From NCBI RefSeq assembly GCF_022682495.2, contig NC_071392.1, positions 53,717,459 to 53,781,458 on the forward strand: 64,000 bases of DNA. The letters run 5' to 3'. The notes under the pieces were generated by a model. That model did no database searches. It was not told the origin of the DNA and was given only the letters and a program-made list of their open reading frames with translations. The translations under genes and the position numbers were made by a program. The first letter of the stretch is position 1. Every line of letters starts with the position of its first letter. Source of the DNA: Desmodus rotundus. Lineage: Eukaryota; Chordata; Mammalia; Chiroptera; Phyllostomidae. Positions 10,546-23,752 of the stretch are shown here, piece by piece.

Positions 10546-13500
10546 TTAAACCCAATAAGTAGAAAATTAAGCAATGAAACCAAAAAAGCTAAAACTAACC
10601 ATGGGAATTGAAATAAATATTTACACATGGCTTCCATAAACGATATATGTTTATACCTTTAGTATGTTTTGATTTGTGTATCCTACCACCTCAAAATATA
10701 AGCTTCTAGAAGCTGGGACCCTTACCCTGGACATATTTTGTTTGCTCTTTATTGTATCTAATGACTCTCAGCATCCGCCATTAAATATCCTAGACTTAGT
10801 GTAGATGCATGCATGGATAATTTAGCAAGCATTCTTATCTACAGTTTTGTATTTTTCCTTGACTGCTGTATCAATAGACTAGAAGACTTAGGTACGGCTG
10901 TCTTCAGAGGCTATCTATAAAATGCAGGTGTTCAGCATTAGCAAATATTTTTTATTACATGGATTGACTTTTGGCCACTAGTAACAATGTTTTCTGAGAT
11001 TGAAAAATGATTTTCTACCTTAAACAGTGGTTTCAGATTACTGGAATGCCAAGTTAAAAACACACACACCCATACAAAAACACAAAATTCTTTTCATCAA
11101 GTCATACTGAAACTGTTTTTGTTACTTGTATACATTTCATGATTTGTATATCTTATAGTAGAATCTCAGCCTTTCTTTTTACTATTGTGGTTAGGTTTAG
11201 GTCCTTTGCCAAATGAACCAGACTATGAAGAATTAGGAGGGTAATTCATCTTGGGATTCTTTTCTTGGTACAGGGGACCGGGGCCTGGCCAGATGCCAAA
11301 GAAGGACCTGGAGCTGGAGATATTTTCAAAGCTTTAAAAGTACTAGGACATTTTTGTGTTCTGCTATTGAAGACTTGTTTTTGTACCATCAGATATTAGC
11401 AGATCATCTTTTATCCTTGTTTATAAGAAGTTCAAATGCCCTTTGTGATATAACTCTTACCCTTCTTCTGCCTTAACCTGAAGGTCATGACTGGGAAGAA
11501 TTTCAGGACCTTGTCTAAAATGATTAATGGGATGTTGAGAAATTCTCTCTCTATAGTCCCTCCATTTCCTATATACATACCTACTGATTAAACCAGAGGA
11601 TGGTTATATGGCGTGGTATCTGTTAACTTTAGATCAAAAATACAAGACTGAAAATTTAAATTACAGGCAAGATGATTTGTAAAGGCTTAGCAAAGCTTGC
11701 ATTCAATATTTCAGCTCCTCACTGGTTACTTGGGAGTTTGCCGAGGCAACAGAGGAATCAGTTTTGCTAAAATAAATGATAAGACAGTGCTATTTGGTAG
11801 GGTGGAATTGGGGTCCTATAATTGAACCAATCTTCAGTCTGGTTCTCTTAAATACTTTTCCTCACTGTGGCAACACATCACTGACTTTACATAGGCAGGT
11901 AAGCCTTGATATTGAAGAAAAACAAACAAACCAATGTCAATTATCTGAAAAAAGCTCTACTTTAGTAGACTTGTGTTATGGCCCATGGCAAAAGAATTCA
12001 TCAATGTTCCATATGTTAAGGCTTCCCCTTTATCATTTTACCTTCTGTCCTTCGGGTCTTTGCAACAGAGTGCATTTCAGGTTTTTGTTCAACATATGAA
12101 AGGCTCAGTTTCAAAGGCTTGGGTTTTTACATCCATGTCAATATCACAGATTGAAATGTGACATGGGTACCTGGCTATATACTTTCTTTAAACCTGAGCC
12201 AGTAATACTGCAAAATGTAAGGGGAGGCACTCTTTCATCTCATACTTTAAAGTGAAAGGTTTGTTGATGTAACCCAATTTCTAGTCTGCAGAGGTCACCC
12301 TGTAATGTAGCACAATGATGATAAACCCATCAATGCTGTTTGATGTTTGAATTTCCCTTCCCCTGGTTTTTACCCTCACTTTATTTTGTAAAGTAAGTTT
12401 AATCATAGTGATATTCTGGCTTGCCAACATGTGACCACATGACTTCCCATGACACAGAGAGGCTTTTTAAACAATGTGTGTGCTTTGCAGGGATTGTACC
12501 CGGATATAATTATGAGAGTGATACTAGAAATAAGTATGTTTGTACATACTTCTGATAATGTTCTTGGGAAAGGTAAGTGATTAAATGCACAGATACTAAA
12601 CTCTGGTTCCTCACTCTCTTGTGACCTCTGACAGAAGTGAAAATTGTTCTGTATCATAATCATTTAGCAATCAGTATTATATCAGTTGGTGGTATCTGTG
12701 TAGTCTCTGTATGATGCAGGTGTGTGGGCATGAACTGAGGGTGGGGGAAGGCAGGCCATGTATAGGAACCAGTGTTATGGAGATAATGCCTGGGACATGC
12801 TCAGTTGCCCTTAGTAGACCTACACAAGGTCACACCATTGTTTCTGGCCCCTGTCCCAATTTAAGAAGCAAAATCAGGGATCAATGTGAACCAAGTATGT
12901 TATCTAGAATACTGGAAGGTCCAAGTTTGTAGGGACCAATTAGGACAGTGAAATACATGTTGCAGCATAAAAGAGTCAATATTTGGCCTTTTCTGGTTTA
13001 CAAAAACATATGACCCAGGACTTTTGTTTCATTTGATTTCATATGATTCAACCTGGTTCTGTCTTCACTTGCCAAATCAGTTTTACCCTTCTGGTGAAGA
13101 AACACCCTGTCCACCATGCCTTTCTTGTGAAAGGTTAGAGTGGTAGTGAGGACAGTCCATTCTAACTAGCAGCTGCCCATGGTGCCAAACATTGACTGAT
13201 CTCTGTGGAAAAGAGAGAAAGGCACATTATCCAAATTATAGTGCTGGAGTCACACCTTGAAAGTTCTACTAGTTTATCCCCTTTTCTTGGCTAAATCATC
13301 CTGGTAATAGTTACTTACTCTTTTGTAAAGATCTGTATCAGATGGAATGACACTTATAGGGATTCACAGCCCTTTCTGATAACACTTTTCAGTCAGCTCC
13401 TGGTTAGGTACCTATGGACATTACTAGGTGGGGTCTGTGGTAGTAGAAAAAGAAATGAGACCAGATATTAATATAGGTCTCTTCCAAGTGAGATGAAGCT

Positions 13501-14722
13501 CTGTGTTGCTTTCAAGCCCTTGACACCATGATGGATTCTGGTATCTCCATCTCTACCACTGACTCTGCTGCACAATATGGGTAGTCACATAACTTCTTTG
13601 ATTAGCATGGTTCCAGCACAGTAGGGCCATTTCAGAGGCTTAGAAACTATAGTGTAAAGTTCTAGGGTTCTTCTGAGTTGCCTTTGGGTAGCTTCTAGGT
13701 ATGGAAGGGACATCCTCATAGGTCAAGCTTGGGCTTTTCATCTCTGTTACATTTTGCTCCTTTTAGCCAGAACAGCTCTGTCATTTGTGTTTTATATTTC
13801 AATAAAGAGGTCACAACTAAAAGAAAAAAATTGAATACCATTGTACTAAATGATCTTTAGGCCTTCTAGCTCATTGAGGAATTAGAATTCTTCCTCTAAA
13901 TATCCAAATTTACAATCTGACAGTGTATGCCCGCACAAAGGAAAATAATTTTCTTTTCCGGGCATCTCTACAGAGGCCCATAAAATAAAAACATTTGTCC
14001 TTCTGGAGCACTGGGGAAGGAGGAAACTTTCAGCCTTTCTTTCAGCCTCCTTTTAAAGGAAAGGAGTGCCTAATTGAAGGAAAGTAACTGACTTTGTATG
14101 TTTAGCCCCTCTGGGTTTTCTGTAAGCCTGGTTTGCCTACAGACAGGGCGTGTTCTTTCCCACTGGTAGAACTAGCATAGGGCAGTCTGTGACTCTGCCT
14201 CAGAGAAAACCTGCACCTGACTGTGACCTCTGGTACTAGCCACATTCTCTGATCCATCTTTACTAGTAATGAAGCTGATTGACCCCTATGTGACCCCTGC
14301 ATCCATTTTTCAGTAAGTTCTAAAACTTTAGGATTGGGAAGAGGTGCAGGAAGTTTCTTTGTAGACACACCAACAAACTAAATCCTTATTCCCTGACTGT
14401 TAATTCTTAATTTCTCCAGTATGGAGAGGACACCCTCTGTAGACCTCTTATCCTGTATAACAGCACCTTCCATGTCTAGGCTAAGACCCATCCTCTTACA
14501 CGTCTCTTCTCCCCTTACTGACTCTCTTGCCCTGGATCATGCCTACAGCTGGCACACAATGATTGCTTATTGGATTGATAAACCACTCTCACTATGGATT
14601 ATACTCTTCTGTCCTTGTACTGTGCTTTTCTTCACATTGTCTCTGCAGTTCAGTTTAATTCACAGCTCTGTGAATTACCATAGACAGATCTGTTTTTTTA
14701 AAAGAAAGCTATCATCTTCCTT
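10546..14722. other. Long stretch without a recognised gene or young repeat
   Basis: Open frames here are short and lack codon-like conservation or domains. One small exon-like segment at 11187-11235 is treated as a finding only. Very old repeats could be present below what I can recognise by eye. Confidence 0.5.
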
Positions 14723-14822
14723 TGTCCTCCTCCTGCTCCTCCTACTTCTCCTCCTCCTCCTCCTCCTTCTTCTCCTTCTCCTCCTTCTCCTCCTCCTCCT
14801 CCTCCTCCTTCTTCTTCTACTA
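14723..14822. repeat. (TCC)n/(TTC)n microsatellite
   Basis: About 100 bases of TCC units are interspersed with TTC and end in TACTACTAC. The long Leu, Ser or Arg runs in open frames across it are products of the repeat and not proteins. Confidence 0.95.
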
Positions 14823-16434
14823 CTACCTAGAGCCATGTTTGTTGATCTCAAGAAACCATACAAGGAGTTCAGTTCCAGTTGACAAGAGCAGGCAGCTCAA
14901 CCACAGCTTTCTGTGCTCAGACATGCCCAACTCTTTAATCTCAGGGTCTCTCCTCTGTTCCATCATAAGCTGAAGTGTCTGACAGTTTCCAGATTCCAGG
15001 GAACCTTGTAGTTTAACATGAAGTTTGCAGCTCCAAGAAGACACTCCTGTCATTCCTTTGTTTCATTATGTCCCCCTATGGGTCAGACCACATGTGGCCC
15101 TTGGCCTCCTCACACCGGTTCAAGGTATCCACCAGAGTCCCTTTGTGGGCTGTCTGCACCTCAACTGCATGGTTGCTGTGTTTCTACCTCAACTTTTCTT
15201 AAAAAGAAAAGCATGATAAATTTCAAAATGGTTCTCCTGCTCTTTCCCTCTTTGTGCTGTCTATAAAAGTGTTCCATTCCTGTTGGCTTTTGAAATGTAC
15301 TACAGCAGACTATGTTAGTGGATGCAGGACTCTTAATCCACTGGAACACATGTGAGACAACATTGATTTGAAACACCAGTGCTGCTGTTCTGCATTGTCA
15401 GATGCTGTGTCCTGTTCTTTTCCATCTATTAGTCAGCCTCTACCTTAGTATAGAGGGACACTGAACTGCTGATGGCTCCAAAACAAACTGCAGTTTAACC
15501 CTCTGCCTTCCTATTGACTGCTCTTCCTAAAATGCCCTCCCACCACTCAGGGAGCTGGAAAAGACCAGGGAGTCACTGATCTAGAATGCAAGTGAAAGAA
15601 CAGTTCCAGAAGAACTCTTGAGCCTGGTGTTGTTGGCTGTGGATCTCTTCTGTCTTCTGGGATGGTGTGTGGGGTGGAAGGAACAATTTTGTGCAAAGCG
15701 CAGAATCTAAGTGGATATGAGAGTAAGGCTCTAAGGGATACCTTTTTTGTATACTCCTCAATTCATGTGACATGAGCAAACACCTGTTCAGTAGAACACA
15801 AAAAAGGCTATCTATCCCAAGATTTTTTCTACCCCACCTCCCTAAAACATTGATTTGTCTTCTGTGGAGAGACACTGCCTTTCCACTAAGACTCAATTAA
15901 AATACAAGTGCATGGTCCAGTGCAGGCTGGATTCCAATCACAGGAGGCAGATCTGGGATCTAAAAGCCTGGCAGAGAGTCTTTAGATCATTTCTCCTTGG
16001 ATGTCAGACAGATGAGACTGCAGGATCTAAGGGTAGAACTGATTCTGCTGCAGGGTCTCCATCTTGGTGAGGAGGAGTAGATGGGAAGTTCAGTTGTTAC
16101 TATCAGCCAGTCAAGTTGGGGTTCACACCAAAGCTGTAGTCTAAGTGGGAACTGCCTCACTGGGTCTGGAAAGTTCTCACACTGACCAACTTTAATATTT
16201 TCATCTCAAGCAGACCCTGCACCTCAGTTCATCTCCATCTGGATACTAGATGTCCATGTATTTCAGGTTGATGCAGCTGGAAGGTAGCAGATCCTGACTG
16301 TAAAGCTAGATTATTGGTGTGTGATCTCAGTATTACATGTAAATTTACAACTATCCCAATTCCCATATATTCCTCAAACTGTATTAAATTCCTTCAAGAA
16401 ACACACGAGCATATCCATAACCCTTAGAAGGTAG
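14823..16434. other. No recognised gene or repeat
   Basis: This is mixed-composition sequence with only short chance open frames. Nothing in it resembles a known family to me. Confidence 0.5.
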
Positions 16435-16490
16435 TTTTAAAAAATATACTTTACTTTTATTGTTGTAAATAAAATTGTAGAGAGGGAAAG
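16435..16490 (-). mobile_element. Fragment of a bat SINE tail (antisense), abutting an L1 5' end
   Basis: A T/A-rich start, then TTTATTG and GTAGAGAGGGAAAGAGAG, resemble the antisense 3' tail of the VES SINE seen at 27921-28120. The tRNA-like part is missing. The sequence switches at about 16491 to the L1 5' UTR. Confidence 0.5.
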
Positions 16491-19400
16491 AGAGGGTGGC
16501 GAGATAGGTAGGAGTGGAGTCCACTTCCCCCTGCACACTGGTGAAACACCTACTCCATCTACTGAGCAACAAAGTGAACAGCCAACAGTACCCTAGCGTT
16601 TATGAAGATAGGAGACCAAAAAGTATAGAGGACACTGAAAAAACAGATGGTAAGGAGATTGCTTCAGGACAAAAAGTCCCTGGGACCAGCGCTGGGGAAC
16701 AAGGTGACTGCAGTCCCAGGCCCACACCTGCCGGGCCTGCCTCAGGACCCCTAGGAGAGAGTCAAGCTAACAGCTCCCTCCCCTGCCAAACAAGGCTTGA
16801 AAACCACCGAGACCTGGTTGCTTGAAGTCGCAGGTAGGGGAATAAGAATGAAGTGGTAAACCCACGGAGACTGTGGGCGCCAGCTGGGGACAGTTGAGAG
16901 TTGGGCCGTGTGGGGCCCTGACCTGGACAGTCCCGGACTAGCTCCAGAGGTGGGCTGTGTGAGAGGACAGACCTTCCTTGTACAGAGGGAGCTGCAGGTT
17001 TGAGTGGGAGGATTTTACGAAAAAGAAAAAGACCGTGGGCGGGGCACTTTGGGGAATTCCCCTGCAGCAACAGCTCCACTCTCCTCTGCACCTGGGTGGG
17101 TGGGGGTGTGTGACCCAGGAGTGTGTGCACTGACCAGGGGGTGTCTGCACCTCACCTCGGAGGAAACTGAGACCATAGGCACTGGGGAGAGTGCAAATCA
17201 AGGAAGCCCCCGAGTGCACAGACCCATATCCCTGAGGAGGGTGAGTGCCTAAACCTGTGGGTCCAGGGGGCCTTTGGAGAACTGGGCCAGAGGCTGCCTG
17301 AGTGCTGGTCCAGATGGAGAAGAGCTGGGTTAGCCTCCTGAGTTGGCTGCAGACAAAAAGATGAACAAAACTGGCTTGGCCAGTTTGAAGCCAGCAGGCT
17401 TGTTTTCTTTTTTAAATTTTTCTTAAAGTAATTCCTTATTATTATTTTTTCTTTTTTTTAACAACTACTTCCTCTCATTCCTTCTTTCTTTTCTACTCAT
17501 TCTTTCTCTCCCTTTATATATCTTCTTCCTTCCGGTTTTTTTTTTTTTGTTTTTAAATCCCAACAAGTGAGACAATAAAACCTGGAATTCTGAAAAGACC
17601 AAAGTTTGGGGCATCCCAACAGCTGAGACAGTGAAACAGATTTCACTTTGCTACTCCAGAGAACTTGCAAGATATTGTACATTTGTAATATTATTATTAT
17701 TTTTCATTATTCTTACATCACTCATTTTATTAGTATTTTTGTATCTTTCTGTTTAGTCATCTTCACTTGACTGGTTAATTTGCATTGTTTCATTGGTTTC
17801 CCGTTGTTCTCTCTCTCACAGTGTATTGTTAATTAACTGTCTTTCACTTCACTTGGGTTCCATTAGCATACTACTCTAGGGCCCATACTCCCTATTCTAG
17901 TAATCCAGATCACATAGATTCTGTCATATGATTGTTGCTCCATTACTATTGCAAATAATAGCTGTTCCATACATCTATAAATACTGCACAGAACTTCTCC
18001 CAGATCTCAGCCCACTTCACTGTTTCCTGAACTTTATTACTGCTGTGGTTAAATATATTCTCTCACACATTACACCTATTTTCTACCCTTTACTCTCACT
18101 GTACCAAATAATTTAACCTCCCACAAGCTCACAGCTGTCTAGATCCAACTCACAATCCTTCCTCCCCCCTCAACAAAGTATCTTATCTTCTTTCCACCCT
18201 TTCAAAAAAGTGGCTAGGTGGATGAATTATCACGATTATCACTATATATATCCAAAGGATCTCCTATTTCTTCTCTAAGGGCTGGTACTTTAAATATCAT
18301 AGAATACACTCCTGCTCTCTTAAATTATTTCGCTTTCCCCCTACAACCTACCATGAAAAAGAGTAGGTAGAAGCTGTGAATACCAGAATACCTCCTGGAA
18401 GAGGAAACCCACCAACAAAGGAACCACCAACAGCTAAGAACAGAAGAAGGTGAAGGAGGGAGTGGAAGTCACACTAACTACCCAGAACCTATCTGGAAAT
18501 ACAACTAAATAGTGAAGAAATTATTCAGAAAAAACAACTGAACAAGAGCACGAGAAAAGCCTCACAACCTTGTACACATGGAAGAACCAGCTCCAACACA
18601 ACCTGTCCACGCCTGCACAACAGAAAAGAAGAGGTGGGGGACAGACTGACCCTCAGATAACCAGCTGGTGGGAAAGACCCACCAAAGAAAGACCCAACAA
18701 GAACCAAAAACCAAAGACATACACAGAGCCAAAATAAACCACAGCCCAAGATCAGGAAGATCAGGAGATCAAGGAGACTGTACCATTAAATCTTATAGGT
18801 ATTCTACCATGGAAGTTTATACCAAAAACCCAGGGGGTCAGGCAGAGCAACTTAAGAAGCAGAGGCTAACAAGAAGAGTCTCATAAGTAATTGGAAGACA
18901 AAGAAACAAGCCCCAAATGAAAGTAAAGGAGGAAGCCTCAGAAACAATGCTAAATGAAAAAGAGGCAAGTCAACTATCAGATATTAAGTTCAAATCATTG
19001 GTTATCCTCAACAAAATGTTGGCAAACATATCCAGCAATACATTAAAAAGATCATACACTATGAGCAAGTGGGTTTTATCCCAGGGATGCAAGGATGGTA
19101 CAATATTCACAAATCAATAAACATAATAGAACACATAAAAAAAAGCAAAGACAAAAATCACATGATTGTATCAATAGATGAGGAAAAAGCATTTGATAAG
19201 GTACAGCACCAATTTATGATAAAAACACTTAGCAAAGTGCGAATAGAAGGAGCATTCCTCAACATAATAAAGGCCATATATGAGAGAGCTACAGCCAACA
19301 TCATACTCAATGGACAAAACTTAGAGCTTTCCCACTAAGATCAGGAACAAGACAAGGATGCCCTCTCTCATCACTCCTATTCAACATAGTATTGGAAGTC

Positions 19401-21405
19401 CGAGCCACAGCAATCAGACAAGAAAAAGAAATAAAAGGCATCCAAATTGGAAAGGAGGAAATGAAACTGTCACTAATTCCAGATGACATGATAGTGTACA
19501 TGGAAAATCCTATAGACTCCACCAAAAAACTACTCGACCTAATAAGTGAATAGCCAGATACAAAGCCAGTACTCAGAAATCAAAGGCATTCCTGTACACC
19601 AACAATGAAACATCAGAAAGAGAAATCAGGAAAAAAAAATCCCATTTGATACAACAACAGGAAAAGTCAAGTACCTAGGAATAAACCTAACCAAGGAGGT
19701 GAAAGACCTGTACTCAGAAAACTACACAACACTGAAGAAAGAAATTAAGGAAGACACAAATGGAAGCATGTACCATGCTAATGGATTGGAAGAATTAACA
19801 TCATCAAAATGGCCATACTACCCAAAGTGATTTATAGATTCAGTGCAATCCCTATTAAAGTACCCATGACATATTTCACAGATATAGAACAAACATTTCA
19901 GAAATTTATAAGGAACCATAAATGACCCTGAATAGCTGCAGCAATTTTGAGAAAGAAGAACAAAGCAGGAGGGATCACAACACCTGATATCCAAGTGTAT
20001 TACAAGGCCACTGTAATCAAAAAAGCCTGGTAATGGCATAAAAACAGGCACATAGACCAATGGAACAGAAAGCCCAGAAATAAACCCAAGTCTCTATGAA
20101 CAGTTAATATTTGAGAAAGGAAGAAGAAGCATAAAATGGATCAAAATAGCCTTTTCAACAAATGGTGTTGGGAGATCTGGACAGCTACATGCAATAAAAT
20201 GAACCTCGATCACCAACTTACACCATACACACAAATAAATTCAAGGTGGATAAAAGACTTAAATATAAGTCCCAACACCATAAAAGTCCCAGAGGAAAAC
20301 ATTGGCAGGAAAATCTCAGATATTCCACGCAGCAACATCCTCACAGACATGTCCCCTAAAGCAAGGGACATAAAGGAAAGAATAAACAAATGGGACCTCA
20401 TCAAAATAAAAAGCTTCTTCATGACTAAAGAAAACAGCATTAAAATGAAAAAAGAACCAACAGTATGGGAAAACACATTTGCCAATGATACCTCAGGCAA
20501 GGGCCTGATTTCCAAAATATACAAAGAACTCACACGACTCCCCGACTCCCCTCCAGGAAGACAAACAACCCAATTACAAAATGGGCAAAGGACTTGAACA
20601 GACACTTCTCCAAGGAAGACATACAGAGAGCCCAGAGATATATGAAAAGATGTTCAGCATCACTAGCCATCAGAGAGATGCAAATTAAAACCACAATGAG
20701 GTACCATCTCACACCACTCACAGTGGCCAACATAAACAAATCAACAAACAAATGTTGGAGATGATGTGGAGAAAAGGGAACCCTAGTGCACTGTTGGTGG
20801 GAATGCAGACTGGTGAGGCCACTGTGGAAAACAGTGTGGAATTTACTCAGAAAACTAAAAATGGAACTGCCCTTTGACCCAGCAATTCTGCTGCTGGGAT
20901 TATATCCTAAGAGCCCTGAAATACCTATTCAAGAGAACCTATGCACCCCAATGTTCATAGCAGCAAAATTTACAATAGCCGAGTACTGGAAGCAACCTAA
21001 GTGCCCATCAGTAAATGAGTGGATCCCAAAACTATGGTACATTTACAGAATGGAATTCTATGTAGCAGAGAGAAAGAAGGAGCTTATACCCTTTGCAACA
21101 GCGTGGGTGGAACTGGAGAGCATTATGCTAAGTGAAATAAGCCAGGTGGTGAGGGACTATGATCTCACCTTTAACTGGAAAATAATCAACAAAAGAAAAA
21201 AGGAAACAAAATATATCCAGAGACATTGAAGTTAAGAACAATCTAACAATAGCCAGAGGAGAGTGGGGAGAGAGGTTTTCAGGAACTACTATAAAGGACA
21301 CATGGACAAAATCAAGGGGTTGGGTGGAGGTGGAGGAGGGAGGTGGGATTGACTGGGGTGGGTTGGAGGGGCGGGGAGAAAATGCAGACAACTGTAATTG
21401 AACAA

Positions 21406-21440
<35 letters not shown>

Positions 21441-21472
21441 AAACCAAACAAAAAATATTACAAAAGAAATTG
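16491..21472 (+). mobile_element. LINE-1 with full 5' UTR and large internal deletion
   Basis: The 5' UTR (16491-18889) matches the 5' UTR of the minus-strand L1, including the start block and the polypyrimidine tract. ORF1 then runs for only ~39 codons before jumping into the reverse transcriptase part of ORF2 at about 19008. The rest of ORF2, the 3' UTR with the GGTGGAGGTGGAGG-type run and an (AAAT)n tail (21405-21441) follow. About 2.5 kb is missing compared with the full-length copy. No target-site duplication is obvious. Confidence 0.88.
18890..21229 (+). pseudogene. ORF1-ORF2 fusion remnant of the deleted LINE-1
   Basis: ORF1 begins at an ATT in place of ATG (18890) and reads GRQRNKPQMKVKEEASE to KSLVI. 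It continues in the same frame into ORF2 ([10 protein letters not shown]). ORF1 beyond residue ~39, the endonuclease and the N-terminal part of the reverse transcriptase are gone. Stops and frame changes follow. The catalytic FADD motif is altered to IPDD near 19471. The C-terminal frame 20786-21229 keeps HCWWEC and the conserved [16 protein letters not shown] block. No function is expected. Confidence 0.85.
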
Positions 21473-21870
21473 TAATGCACCTGACTGTGAAAGTCTAAAA
21501 AATATTTTAAGTATAAGAAAATATTGAAAGTATAGCACATTTTCATGAGAATAGAAATCACCTCTAATCCTACTAATCAATGTTAAACACTATTACTATT
21601 TTAGTGTACTGTCTCTAAGATTTTTTTCTATGTATATATGTGTATAGATTATTTGAGGTCATTATATAATTTTATGTATCTAACTGTTTATAGTTCTGTA
21701 TTTTTACTTTATAGCACATCACTAATATTTATGACATATTAATTATTCATTCACAATCTGATTCTTAGAAAGTTTTTGATATTTGATTATACAGATGTAT
21801 GCTAATTTGACTATTTCCTTATTGTCACATATTTCAGTTGTTTCTGATTATTTTTAGGCATTACTACCTC
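21473..21870. other. AT-rich sequence, nothing recognised
   Basis: This is AT-rich flank between the L1 tail and a MaLR LTR. I see no coding potential. Confidence 0.5.
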
Positions 21871-22276
21871 GCTGTTATGGGTGGAATTATGTCCTTTAAA
21901 TCGTGTGTTGAAGTCTTAACCCCTGTGCCTGTGAATGTGATCTCAGTTGGGAATAGGTCTTTGCAGATATAATCAGGTTAAATGAGCTCATGCTGGGTTA
22001 GAGTTGGCCTTAAATCCAATGATGGGTGTCCTTATCAGGAGAGAGAGATTTAGAAATAGAGTCAGTGACGCAGAGGAGAGATGGCATATGAAGATGGAGA
22101 TAGGAGTGGAGTGATGGAGCTATAAGTTAAGGAATGCCAAGGATTGCAGATGTGAAAGAGGCAAGGAAAGATTCTTTCCTGAGCTTGCTGACAACCTTTC
22201 TGACTTCCAGAACTGTGAAAGAATAAATTTCTTTAATGGCAATTTGTTATAGCAGCCCTAGGAAATGAATACAGTA
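21871..22276 (+). mobile_element. MaLR (MLT1-type) solo LTR
   Basis: It begins TGTTATGGGTGGAATTATGTCC and ends with TTGTTATAGCAGCCCTAGGAAATGAATACAG. The centre has TCTTTGCAGATATAATCAGGTTAAATGAG, and near the end CCAGAACTGTGAAAGAATAAAT provides the polyadenylation signal. These blocks define MLT1-type LTRs of the non-autonomous mammalian ERVL-like MaLR group. It is a solo LTR and has no genes. Confidence 0.8.
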
Positions 22277-22639
22277 GTAATATTTTATTTATGACCAAAT
22301 TTGTAAAGATTTCCCTTAAAAAGTTTTCATTTGTTACTATCATTAATATATTTATGTAATGACTTTGACTTATTTAATGCTTTCTATATGGTTCTTTGTG
22401 TTAACCCCTTTTCTTTTTTTGGTCTTTTTAGTTGCTTGTACCTTCTTCAGTGTTTTTGGAACATATTTATTTTTATCACCTTTACATTTTTAAAAACCAT
22501 TCTTGACATATATTTTTCTAATTGTCAAAATTAAAATCAAAACAGCAATATTTAAATTTGCCTATACATGACATTATGAGTTGAGCAAATTTGCTTTTCC
22601 CTCTTTAACTTTTAGCTCTTAAAATATAGTATCGATAAT

Positions 22640-22790
22640 ACCTCGCATTTACTGACATGCTACAATGTTAGTGTTTACATGTAATAGTATATCTCTACTT
22701 TACAAAGGAGACTGAAACACTGAGAAATTATGGAATTTGCCCAAGCTTACTAGGTAATCATGGTGGAGCCATCAATCAACAAGGGCCCTC
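22640..22790 (-). mobile_element. MIR-like SINE fragment
   Basis: CTTTACAAAGGAGACTGAAACACTGAG and GCCCAAGCTTACTAGGTAATCATGGTGGAGCC match the antisense core of MIR. The copy is diverged, as expected for this old family. The flanks 22277-22639 and 22791-23195 hold nothing I recognise. Confidence 0.65.
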
Positions 22791-23195
22791 TTATTTCTGG
22801 ATTTATGTGCCCCATCACTATTCTATCAGGGCTTCAAATACATTCTGGGATTTTAGACCTAATTATTATTAGGTTATGATGTTTTACATTAATTATATCT
22901 TTTATTGTTAAGATTTTTTTCAGATATTTAATTTTATTTTTAAAGATACATTGATTGATGGACTAACTGATTGGTTAACTAATTTGTACATATGTGTAGT
23001 CCATGTATCGAGTGCTTGCTATTCTTCTTCCCATTTTATCAACCACTTAGATTAGAGGTGACTCCCTTCTCAAGACCAATACTAATTTTCTGTTATTTAA
23101 AAATAAGTGATATGGGAGACATTTCAGAACACCATGTGACTCAGAGGCCAAAGAATTACTTTTTATCCCCTTATTTTTTACTTGGTAGTACATGT

Positions 23196-23752
23196 TATAT
23201 GTTGTTTATCTAATACTGCAAAAATTATTTGAACACTCAGTGGCTTAAAACAACAAACATTTATTACCTCTAAATTTTTATGTTAGGAATCTGGGCATGG
23301 GTTAATTAAATGTCTCAAGGTTCTTCACAAGACTATAATTGACATGTTGGCTGTGGCTGTTTTCTCATCTGAAGGCTAGATTTGTGGGCAGGGTTCATTT
23401 CCTCATAAGTTGATGGACTGAGGGCCTCAGTTCCTCACAGGCTTTTGGCTAGAGGCCTTTCCCAGTTTGTTGTCATGTGGCCTCTCAACTGGACAGGTTA
23501 AAACATGGCAGCAGGAGCCCTCAGGGTGAGGGAGAGAATGAGAATGCTCAAAAGCGAAGCCACAGTCTTTTTGTAACCTAATCTTGGAAATATCATTGTT
23601 GCCTCTGCTACATCATATTTGCTAAAATGTACAACTTAATTCATTCCACATTCAAGCAACAAGAATTACAGGAAAGTAAGAGTATCAGCAGACAAGAATC
23701 ATTGAAGGCCATCTTAGAGGCTCCCTGCCACATCATTGTTTCAGCTCTCTGT
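23196..23752 (-). mobile_element. MaLR-type LTR, antisense
   Basis: The landmarks are AGTGGCTTAAAACAACAAACATTTATT, GGCCTCAGTTCCTCACAGGCT and, at the end, CATCTTAGAGGCTCCCTGCC. Reverse-complemented, the first block gives the usual LTR end with AATAAATG and AAGCCACT. It is a solo copy with no internal genes. Confidence 0.72.

Noticed and set aside
14421..14882. 153-codon open frame with a long leucine run (and an opposite arginine-run frame)
   Set aside because: It is generated by the (TCC)n microsatellite and no domain or conserved start exists.
17060..17300. Possible CpG-island promoter of a host gene
   Set aside because: The GC-rich stretch aligns with the L1 5' UTR layout of the element at 16491-21472.
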